Below are positions 28,201 to 36,398 of a stretch of 64,000 nucleotides of DNA, in pieces. The translations under genes and the position numbers were made by a program. The stretch covers positions 8,118,501 through 8,182,500 of the forward strand of contig JBBMNZ010000013.1 of NCBI GenBank assembly GCA_037954325.1, in the 5' to 3' direction. The stretch is from Fistularia commersonii (taxonomy: Eukaryota > Chordata > Actinopteri > Syngnathiformes > Fistulariidae). The notes below the pieces were generated by a model, which was given only the letters and a program-made list of their open reading frames with translations, ran no database searches and was not told the origin of the DNA. The number at the start of each line of letters is the position of its first letter. Position 1 is the stretch's first letter.

Positions 28201-31200
28201 TTGTGATGAAGAGGGAGCTGAGCCAGAAGGACAAGATCGTGGACACAAGTGCAAAATGAGCTTTCTCCACAGGTTGGCTGGACTCTCCATTAGAGATACG
28301 GTGAGAAGTTTGGTCATCTGGGAGATCCTCAGAGTAGAGCCACTGCTCCTCCCCAGAGAGAGGAGTCAGATGAGGTGGCTTGGGCATCTGGTCAGGATGC
28401 CTCCTGGACTCCTCCTGGGGGAGGTATTCTGGGCATGTCCATCTGGGAGGAGACCATGGGGAAGACCCAGGACATGCTGGAGAGACTATTTCTCCAGGCT
28501 GGCCTGGGAACGCCTCGGGGTCCCCCCAGACGAGCTGGACCATGTGGCGGGGGAGAGGGAGGTCTGGGCCTCACTGCTCCAGCTGCTCCCCCTGCAACCT
28601 GACTCCGGGGAAGATGGATGGATGGATAAATTGGCCAGGCGTGTGAATGACAAAGTCAATGGTTGTCTTTCTGTATATGTGGCCCTGTGATTGACTGGTG
28701 ACCAGCCCTGGATGTACCCTGCCTCTTGCCTGATGATAGATGGGATAGGCTGCAGCACTATCCAACCCTGACAGCAGAATAAATGGCATTGATAATGAAT
28801 GAATGAATGAATGAATGAATGAATGAATGAATGAGTGAATGATTTAGAACAGATCAAGGTACCTCCTGTTGTGTGTACTTTGTCTCCCACTGTGGAGTAT
28901 CCAAAGACCAGTCACCAACCCCCACAGTCTGGCAGGGCTTGATTTGGATGAATTAATAATTTGCATTGTAAAACAGTTTTATACCTTTAATGTTTTGGAG
29001 TTTTATTCAGTGGAACACAATACCACAATGATGCTCGGTAATATGAGGGAAACTGTGAAGAATTTGTAAATCTATATTTTCAAATATTTTCCAATAAGTC
29101 TTGAGATTATAAACTTGATGTCATTCCCCCATTGACAGGAAACACCATCTACTTATGGGAATTCCTCCTGGCTTTACTGCAGGATAAAAATACCTGTCCT
29201 AAGTATATCAAGTGGACTCAACGGGAAAAAGGCATATTTAAGCTGGTGGACTCCAAAGCTGTATCAAAGCTTTGGGGCAAACACAAGAACAAGCCTGACA
29301 TGAACTATGAGACAATGGGCAGAGCTCTCAGGTGAGGAACAACATTGTTTTCATTCATAGAACGCACGCCAGATCAAGGCAAATTAGCTCCTATACAGCT
29401 ATTATGGGCTTGACAAAGTACAAAAGATAAATAACAAAATAATTGAAGCAAACAAGTAGCTCCACGTCATTTAGCAAGGATGATAGTGTAGTTAGAATTA
29501 TCTCAAGGCTGATTCTAGAGACACAGCAGAGACTACGAGGACTCCTTTGGATGTGCTAGATAATCAAATTGTTTGGTAACAAGAGGTATCAAATATTATT
29601 AACCGAGGGTGCCTGTTTTTATTTTCTTTAAAGTGTTAATTAATCTCCTGAACACTTCCCTCTGGTTAAGCTGTTTGGCTTTAGAACTGTGAAGGTTGTG
29701 TATTGTTCAGGGCAGACCTCATTTGCAAAGTTTTGAGGAAGTCATAAATGTTAGTTCAAATACAGTGCAGTTTGCAGTCAAGTTCTCTCTTTATTTAATC
29801 TTAACATACTCCTGTAGCTGCTGTCTTTTTATTCAACACTACAATGTCAACTTTCTTTACAAGGTACTATTATCAAAGAGGAATTCTGGCCAAAGTGGAG
29901 GGGCAGCGGCTTGTATACCAGTTCAAGGAGATGCCACCTGATTTGGTGGTGATCGAGGATGAAGACACGGGGTCTGAGGGTAACAATGCCTATGGGAACC
30001 AAAGGTCTACAAATGGGCGGTCAGGATCTAAAGGGCACGGAAGGAACCCCAGTCAGGTCTCCATGAAACAAATGAAAACAGAACCAATGGATGAAAGCCT
30101 GTATCAGGAACATGATGGCAGACAGCACCACCTTCATGTTTTGCAGAACAACCAAGTTGCAGCTGTTCAAGATTCAACCCAAGCAATGAGGTATGAGGAC
30201 AGCAAGAGAAATGCTTTTATATTTTGTGTCATTGTTAAATAAGTGCCCATTATTGCTTGCTCACTCAGCCTGAATCCATTCTGAATCTGAAAGATTGTTA
30301 TTCTTTCACATAGTTGTAAAGTCTCCCTGAAAACTCTCCAAAATGAGGTTATAACTCATTTCAATTGAACTAATTTGATAAATGAAAAGAGCAATGGACA
30401 CAGTGGTTGTACGTAAAGCAATACTAGGTGACTGAAGGAAACAACTTACTGGAGTAAAAAACATCACCAAAAAAGGCAACAGAATGGAAAATAAATAGCA
30501 TCTGTTTGGCACCTGGAACCCCAAACTGTGCCATTTTCTTCTTGAACCTATATTCATCATTCCTTATTATACACAGAAAACCTCCCTCACAAACAGTATG
30601 CTATTACAAACATCACTCTGCCATTTGAATCATACATAATGAGACTTATCCCTTAATGAGAATCACTACACAGGATGTAGTTCAACAGGTCAGCGTGAGA
30701 AGCACATAAAAGGCCTCCTAGATAGTAAGTCTGTTTTCATCAAAAACACTGTAATAGAATTAAGAAATGATCTGTATGTCATTTGGCACACAGCAAATCT
30801 TAATACTCAGTGTGATTCTAAAGAGAGTCCCTGACAAATGAATCATATTCTCCAGACCAAACGTGAGACATACTCGTTTGGTACACCACATCAGTTGTTT
30901 TTTCTCTTCAGTTTCTCAATGAAAATGGGATGCTAAACTTAGATTGGTTGTCGGTATTACTGAAATAGTCTTAGTAGGTCTTTTTGCATTGGTTTCAACA
31001 GATGAAAATATTACAAAGCATTTATATCTGCTCAGAGGTTCATGATGATGTAAGTGTTTTTTTAAGTTTACGTCTGGTTTCCTCCCAAGCATACATTGAT
31101 AGAAACATATTTGAATATATGTCTTACTCATTATATACATGCACAAAATATATGATTGATCAATTCATGCTAGAGAACTGAATTAACACTAATTGCTATG

Positions 31201-32502
31201 TATGGTCAATGTCATTATATCCTAAGTTACCCAACCTAACTAGTATCCCAAGTATTACATGCAAAAGTTTTATGTGCTGATGAAGTCACTGTATAACGCA
31301 ATCAAATAAGATGTACGTGCAGAAAATTTTATTTATTTGTTTTATTTGTTTGTTTGTTTTCCAAGTGCACAGTGGTGTCTATGCCTGAGCGGGTTCTTGG
31401 CTCTGCTGTCTGTATCTGAGCGCAAGTAGTTAAACATTGTCTGCAGCTGGGAAACAAGGAGAATAATGATTTCAGCTGCACGGCTGACAGTGCTGTTTGT
31501 TATATTAATAAGAACCTTAATATTGCTGTTTGGCATCACAGCTGTTCAATGGTTAAATGATTATATGATTCAATCAAAAATAATCCAAGTCAATTTTTGT
31601 TAAAATAGAAATTGAATATCCAACGGCTTGAGCTCAGTCATAGAAACTGAAAAAGCACAGGAAAAAGTTGCGGTTATATGTGGTCCAAGTCACTCTGTTT
31701 TTACCTTTTCAGAACCATCAGTGCATCTGCATCCCTTCCCATGGTCCTGACATCTTCTGGCTCTCTTCAGCCTGTGCCACTCCCCACTGTTCTGAGTAGT
31801 GGGGATTCCAGCAACTCACCCACCTCGCGAGTTATTCTCCATACCATGCCCACCAACACTGCAGGAAGTAAGGATGTGGTTGCAATCCATACAGCCTCTG
31901 TAGCAGGTGGAGCAAACAGCCTTCAGGATGGTCTCCCTCAGCAGCTCCTGGTCACCAGTCTCAGCTCCTCCACTCTCCCCTCTGCCACATCTTCCAGCGT
32001 TTCCCCTCCGGGAGTCATTAATACCACTTCTTCAAACATCAACAGTCTCCCCCGCCTGGTCACAATCAACACAACCTGTGGGCAGACCATGGTAGCACAG
32101 CAGCCTGGCTCTGTAATAGCCACTGTGCTTAAATCCAGCGACTTCCCTGGGCTGCAAGTCAAGGAGGAAATGCTGGACGGTGGCTATTTCCAGTCAATGG
32201 TGAACAGTGATCCATCACTCTTGGCAAATACATTTGTGAAGGAAGAGATGTTGGTAGGTGAAGCGGAGTTGCAGTACAGGACTGTGATCATTGATACCAG
32301 TCAAAGTCAGGGCCAGGAGCCTGACAATGAAACTATAATTAATGGACATAGTGAGGGCCTGACCCCTGTGGAGGAGCTGGAAGTACGTGGGGAGATGTCA
32401 CTGCAACCTGAGCAGGGAATCAAGCGCCTGCAAGAGCTACCACTCTCTGTCCAACTACCTGCAGACTTTATCCAGATGAAGGCAGAGCCTCAAGAGGCCT
32501 AG
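22146..32502 (+). CDS. elf4: ETS transcription factor ELF4-like, complete spliced CDS (8 coding exons)
   Basis: Joins 22146-22217, 25722-25896, 26245-26349, 26630-26791, 26951-27034, 29139-29331, 29864-30190 and 31713-32502. The sum is 1908 nt, 635 aa plus TAG; human ELF4 is 663 aa. All junctions are GT/AG and every phase agrees. Residues 1-24 and the following DPSVFPAVIVEQVP block match ELF4 better than ELF1 or ELF2. A conserved ALLNMESP-type motif lies at 101-108, a basic stretch at 172-200, and the winged-helix ETS domain at about 203-284, with the two DNA-contacting arginines R261 and R264 in GRALR. The C-terminal half is Ser/Thr-rich and keeps an LTPVEELE block like that of ELF4. The family binds GGAA sites as a nuclear activator; in mammals ELF4 acts in NK/T-cell and innate immune genes. 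Orthology is inferred from motifs, without a tree. The closest alternative is another ELF1/2/4 paralogue. Confidence 0.93.
22218..25721. other. elf4: elf4 intron after the first coding exon
   Basis: A 3.5-kb intron with no recognised element except the CTCF-like motif at 24889. The 157-codon frame at 24297-24770 has no family resemblance and sits in AT-rich DNA. Confidence 0.8.
24889..24902 (-). promoter_or_regulatory. CTCF-like motif in elf4 intron
   Basis: CCAGGAGATGGCAG on the - strand matches 13 of 14 positions of the core consensus CCASYAGRKGGCRS. A single motif match is weak evidence of binding. Confidence 0.35.
25722..25896 (+). CDS. elf4: elf4 coding exon: N-terminal activation region
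   Basis: The acceptor reads TTTCTTTGAACAG; the donor is TCAG|GTTACA. It encodes residues 25-82 plus one base of codon 83, starting LDDPSVFPAVIVEQVP. This acidic, hydrophobic block is the most conserved N-terminal segment of ELF4. The exon is 175 nt and enters in phase 0. Confidence 0.93.
25897..26244. other. elf4: elf4 short intron
   Basis: 348 bp, GT...AG, phase 1. It includes two tandem CATTCATT units near 26095; nothing else is seen. Confidence 0.85.
26245..26349 (+). CDS. elf4: elf4 coding exon with ALLNMESP motif and tandem donors
   Basis: The acceptor is CTCTTTGATAG. It encodes ...NEAAAALLNMESPNNILDEK, matching the LLNMESP..ILDEK block shared by ELF1 and ELF4. Two donors six bases apart are possible: AGC|GTATGC (exon end 26343) and TGC|GTACGT (exon end 26349). 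Both leave one base and keep the frame. The longer form is listed because the added Arg-Met parallels the residues after DEK in human ELF1 and ELF4. The short form would give a 633-aa protein. Confidence 0.85.
26630..26791 (+). CDS. elf4: elf4 coding exon, acidic linker
   Basis: The acceptor is GGCTTGTGTTTAG; the donor is AAAG|GTGAGA. It encodes HTYGTLLESDLTYAPLRPDQ through ...DEIPPKCLLKPQKKNK, residues 118-171 plus one base. It is acidic in the middle and basic at its end. Little is conserved here between family members; frame and phase (2 in, 1 out) fit the neighbouring exons exactly. Confidence 0.88.
26951..27034 (+). CDS. elf4: elf4 coding exon, basic stretch before the ETS domain
   Basis: The acceptor is AAAATCTCAG; the donor is AAAG|GTAAGC. 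It encodes VRKPRTVRSCSPITTPNLPL then KKKSKEGKG. The pattern S-P-x-T-x-P-x-x-P-x-K-K-K-S-K-[DE]-G-K-G is characteristic of ELF1/ELF4 and probably overlaps a nuclear localisation signal. It is 84 nt long. Confidence 0.92.
27232..28624 (+). mobile_element. 5'-truncated non-LTR retrotransposon nested in the L2 copy
   Basis: A LINE fragment carries reverse-transcriptase sequence and ends in GATGGATG units. It is flanked by a 14-bp direct repeat (GATAAATTGGCCAG at 27218-27231 and 28625-28638) that is single in an intact L2 tail, so it looks like a target-site duplication. It is 5'-truncated, as target-primed insertions often are. It resembles a high-copy teleost Rex1/L2/CR1-group LINE; the clade is not settled. 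Confidence 0.8.
27256..28642 (+). pseudogene. Decayed LINE reverse transcriptase and C-terminal region
   Basis: Readable pieces in shifting frames are FLKALDAVGLSWLTHLCCIA and PLDWQTGVVIPLFKK (27256-27410), VRVGLRQGCPLSLILF and the catalytic SLIFADDVVLLAS (27780-27960), then AECEEAGMRVSNSKSETMVL, and MSFLHRLAGLSIRD...RPRTCWRDYFSRLAWERLG (28256-28560). Frameshifts and stops separate them. Around 28200-28250 part of the segment linking RT to the C-terminal region is missing. It cannot make a full protein. Confidence 0.85.
29139..29331 (+). CDS. elf4: elf4 coding exon, first part of ETS domain
   Basis: The acceptor is CCCCCATTGACAG; the donor is CTCAG|GTGAGG. It encodes NTIYLWEFLLALLQDKNTCP, KYIKWTQREKGIFKLVDSKA and on to MNYETMGRALR. 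This is helix 1, the beta strands and most of recognition helix 3 of the ETS domain, almost identical to human ELF1/ELF4. The split inside the GRALR|YYY codon is the conserved family intron position. Confidence 0.97.
29332..29863. other. elf4: elf4 intron inside the ETS domain
   Basis: 532 bp, GT...AG, splitting the second Arg codon of GRALR. No repeat or other feature is seen. Confidence 0.9.
29864..30190 (+). CDS. elf4: elf4 coding exon, end of ETS domain and linker
   Basis: The acceptor is TTTCTTTACAAG; the donor is ATGAG|GTATGA. It begins YYYQRGILAKVEGQRLVYQF and closes the ETS domain at about residue 284. An acidic VVIEDED patch follows, as in human ELF4, then a Gly/Ser/Asn-rich linker with MKTE (K335), a psi-K-x-E sequence. 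The exon ends ...STQAMR, matching the conserved S-[VT]-Q-x-[IM]-R|T-I junction of the family. Confidence 0.95.
30191..31712. other. elf4: elf4 last intron
   Basis: 1.5 kb, GT...AG. AT-rich, with no recognised repeat, exon or RNA gene. Confidence 0.88.
31713..32502 (+). CDS. elf4: elf4 last coding exon, Ser/Thr-rich C-terminal region
   Basis: The acceptor is TTTACCTTTTCAG; translation runs TISASASLPMVLTSSGSLQP ... ADFIQMKAEPQEA and ends at TAG 32500-32502. The region is rich in Ser, Thr, Pro and Val. Blocks recalling human ELF4 are GSVIATVLKSS (human GTVIAAFIRTS), LTPVEELE (LTPVAELE) and the final IQMKAEP (LIKMEPHDI). It carries VKEE twice (K523, K549) and MKAE (K629). It is 790 nt with no internal stop. 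Confidence 0.94.
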
Positions 32503-33250
32503 GACAGAATGACTCTTTGTCACAACCACCTTCAACCAAAACCGGAATTTGAATCTATGTTGACCGCAGATTTGAGATTTTGCTTTACCACTGTGATCTG
32601 ATCAAAGATCAGAGCCAGGGATTTTGTCGTGTAGCTCATAAAGGTTGTTCAGTTCAGCCTCAGGATTTAATTGTTTACTCTTATATTTCATGACGATGTG
32701 CCTAATTTAAAAAGAAGAAAATAAAAGAAATCAAGGGAGTGTTTAATATTTTTAAATAACATTTCAGAGTTTCAGCTATCCCACAGGAACCCTTACATTA
32801 CGAAAAAAGATTCACACGAATATGCATGCATACAGAACTTCTTCCCCTCCAGGAGAACAGGCATTGTATAAACCAGGGATCCTAATGTACCATGTGCCAG
32901 TTTGTCATTTGCACACCATACATTGGACTTGTATTTCTCAAGGGGCTTTTGTTTTGTATTCAAGAACGCAACAAACCGTAACAGGGGATCTAATGTGAAA
33001 TGGTGCGATGACATGACTTGTGAGGACATGCAGAAAGAGTACATTTTCAAAACCCCTCGCTGTTTCCTGTTCTCATGGATACATGATGGATTCTGTATGA
33101 TAGTGTCAGATTCAGAGAATAAAACACATCTCAGTTTGATTGAAGAGTGCCTTACAAGAAGTTTCAACAACTTTATACTCTCCTTTGTAAATGCCATAAC
33201 AACGGACCAATGGGTATTCTGACTTTCAGACTTTAAGAACTTGTTGTTGA
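32503..33250 (+). other. elf4: elf4 3' UTR, proximal part with poly(A) signals
   Basis: Noncoding sequence follows the TAG. AATAAA hexamers occur at 32720-32725 and 33118-33123; either could end a short or longer 3' UTR. Further AATAAA sequences occur near 34.3 kb, so a longer UTR is possible. Which is used cannot be told from sequence. Confidence 0.5.
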
Positions 33251-33616
33251 TTTATTTTCACAGTAAAGATAACGGTATACACATCACTTCTACAGCCTCT
33301 GGCCTTAAAACTCTTGTGTTACTCTGGAAATGGGCATTTTCTGTAGACCATGAACAGTCACCATCAAAAGTGTGGCTGTGGCTACAGACCAAGGCACAGC
33401 AAATTGGGAGGCATTTATAGAAAGAGACTATACGAGACAAAACAGATTTTAACAGCCTCTGACACAGAAGTGTGTATCTCACAAAGGTTTAAATCCCGTT
33501 TATATGAAATGGAATATGTACAGTATGGATCTCCCTTTTGCTCTTACCCTCTTTTCTCTCTCTGGCTATCTCAGTTTCTCTCCACAAACACATTCCTACA
33601 CTCTCAAACTCGCGCT

Positions 33617-33796
33617 CTGTGTTTTTGTGTGTGTGTGCGTGTGCGTGTGTGTGTAGTCTCTCCTGCTTTCTCTTCTCATACCTTCACTTTCCCTCTACAC
33701 ACACACAAAAACATGTATACATGTATTTGTGTATATATGTATATATGTATACATACACACACACACACACACACACAGACATGTATATGTATGTGA

Positions 33797-33834
<38 letters not shown>

Positions 33835-33861
33835 GTGTGTGTGTGTGTGTATGTATGTATA
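33617..33861. repeat. Compound GT / AC / AT / GTAT microsatellite
   Basis: Successive blocks are interrupted GT, (AC)n at about 33753-33777, an AT run at about 33797-33833, GT, then GTAT. It follows the elf4 3' UTR. The AT block is self-complementary and may form cruciforms; the open frames across it are artefacts. Confidence 0.97.
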
Positions 33862-35449
33862 TGTTTGTGAAATGTAATTTTATGGCCATAGCAAATTTAT
33901 TTATTTTGTGAATTTCTAAATTCTATATAATATAGGCACATTTTATTATATTTTCATGTGTAGACATGAGGGACTATACAAAGAACATGAGTGTTAATAT
34001 CAAAAAGCTTAAATGTTATTTTTAAGGGCAGTTTTTCAATTGTGCAGCCTTTCATATAATCCGTCAGCTTTAGTTTTTTTTTGTTTTTGTTTTTTATTAG
34101 TCAAAGGCTCAAATGGTGAGAGCTTTCTCTTATATCCTATTGTAGATATCTTCGGGCGTGTTTGTTATGAACACACAAATTATGTTCGTTGGTTCCTCCT
34201 TTTCAGCAGACATACTGTACCTCTTTAACATTTTTTAGCTGTCAGGGCAATACTTCAAATATTTGATGATCTGTGCACTTGGTAGGCCTGAAGAAAAGTA
34301 GCAAATGTATTAATCAATAAATCTATTTTCCTTGGTTATTTGGTACACAAATGTATAAGTGCTGCTTCAAGGTTCCCTCTCCTCTCCACTCTTGGTCCTG
34401 TACTTGGGTCATTCAAATCTGTGCCTTCTCTATTTGCTGTTCCGACACGTTGAGGACCTCTCGGGCCAGCTATTCGATTGGTCCCGTGGCCCGGCCGAGG
34501 ATGAAGCCACGCAGACCCGTAGTGGTACCAAATCTGCCTGTGTTTTTCTTTAGAGTGTACCTGCAGACATACTGACTTTTATCTACACTCGCATTCAAGG
34601 ACAGTAGTTAAACACTGCTTTACAACCCTGTATCTGTAAAGTGGTTTGGGGTCTGCAAAGGCACTCTGAATGTATACATACGTTTCTGTCTATGCACACA
34701 TTTTGACAATCAATAATTACACTGGGTATATTTTGAAAAATCTGGAAGTCTTATTGCTTTTTTGCTTTGTATTTGTCTTTGATTCTACCCAGTCTCCTGC
34801 TTAAAGTTCAGTGTACGATGTTGAGGTCTGTCTACTGTTTATTCAATGTGGCATCTTTATGACTTGGATTGTGAATGGCCTCCTATATGCTGAATATAGA
34901 ATTGAGTTTTGATAAAATCAACCAAAACTATAAAAACTTTTACAGATTAAAGGAATAATATTTCTTCCTTGAATATCTTTTTGTTTGTTGCACTACTGCA
35001 GACAAATCATTTATTTTATTTTATAAATTATGAGACAAGGAGAATGGATGGATGTCTCAAGATATATTTGCAAATGAAATTCAGTTTTGAAACTAATGGC
35101 TCATAATGGGTTGAAAGAGAAATTGAATTTCTGTTCCCCAGATAACTGAAGTTTTTTCGCCTTAAAATTCAAAGTGATATTTGCTGGGCTGTTATCAGCT
35201 TCAGGGGACTACATCCACATGGCATTTGAAGAAAGGAAACAGCTACTGTTGGAAGCTGGATTGGAACCATTACCATATGCAGAGACTGATTGGACTGTAT
35301 TTAAGAGCACTGCTTCTCTGGTTGCTGTGGGTGGATGAATACATTAGCATGTGACATGCCCAGAGCTGAAGACACTCGAGCCTGTCACCACAACCGCAGA
35401 GTGAAACTGACTTACACTAATTCTGTTAGAGCATGTGTAATGTTGGTGT

Positions 35450-35672
35450 GTGTGTCTGAATGTGTGTGTGTGTGGTCAGGGTGCTTGTGTGTGGGTACTG
35501 AGGGAGCTGTCTGGCAGAAGGGCATGCATGCTGTGCCTGGCTCCACCTACACACACACACACACACACACACGCATACACACAGCTGTGAACTAAACAAT
35601 CCAAACTTGCCATTGAGTTCACCGTGCATGCATGCATGCATGTACGCGTGCGTGCACACACACGCACACATA
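35450..35672. repeat. GT/CA repeats and a 49-bp strictly alternating purine-pyrimidine tract
   Basis: There are GT-rich blocks at 35450-35490 and (AC)n at 35549-35572. From 35624 to 35672 every step alternates purine and pyrimidine, with GCATGCATGCATGC, ACGCGTGCGTGC and CACACACGCACACA in sequence. Such tracts favour Z-DNA. Confidence 0.9.
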
Positions 35673-36384
35673 AACAGAGGTTCAATGATGGTCACAACTG
35701 CAACCTCTTTCACTCCAGCATGACCCCATCTGCCTTTTACAAATGGCAAAAAACACCACATGAGTTACACACATTCATTAACGAACAACCCACCATTACA
35801 TCCAGACACTTTGCTTCACTGTTCAGTGGTTTATCGATTGCCTGCCAAATGGTAAGCGGCGGTTGTTATGGATAACTAAAATAACGAAAGGCCACTAACA
35901 GCCATTATATCTGAGCTATTTCTTTAGTTAATGAGTCAGAAACCCTGAAGATGGAGCAGGAGCCAGGTCCTGGGAGAGGAGGACTATTTCTGTGTCGCCT
36001 GCAGCCACTGACACAGCGCGAGTGTTTACTGCTGTGCCATGCTGCCTCTCACAGCGGGAACAGTTGAAGGATGATGGCTGACATTATTGTGCCTCTAGCC
36101 TGTAGCAGGAACAGTACAGGGAGAGCTTATTTAACCATCAGGTCACAAGACTAACTACAACATTAAAAAGAAAAGAGGGTAACTGCAGTGCTCCAGCCAC
36201 CGCAGCTGTATATTATTTTGAACTGACAATCTTTTTTTTTCTTTTTTTTTCGTTTTGCTTTGATTTTTTTAAACCCAGGATATTAAGATGATGAAATAAT
36301 CATTTATTAATTAAATCAGGAGAAAAAAGTTGAAAAACAACATCTGATTGCAGTGGTTTTTTCTGCGTGAAGAACACTTTAACG

Positions 36385-36398
36385 CCACAAGATGGCAC
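36385..36398 (+). promoter_or_regulatory. CTCF-like motif between elf4 and tnmd
   Basis: CCACAAGATGGCAC matches 13 of 14 positions of CCASYAGRKGGCRS. It sits between the 3' ends of the two convergent genes, where a boundary would be plausible. Binding is not shown. Confidence 0.35.

Larger units (their letters stand above)
27059..28843 (+). mobile_element. L2-type LINE 3' end (outer element, split by an insertion)
   Basis: 27059-27231 and 28625-28843 together resemble the 3' end of a common teleost L2-like LINE: a stretch around CTGTGTGGAGTTTGCAT, then GTGATTGACTGGTGACCAG, GGGATAGGCTGCAGC, and a (TGAA)n tail at about 28795-28843. The two halves join smoothly if 27232-28638 is removed. It lies in the elf4 intron 27035-29138, in the sense direction. 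The clade name is from memory of teleost repeats. Confidence 0.75.
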
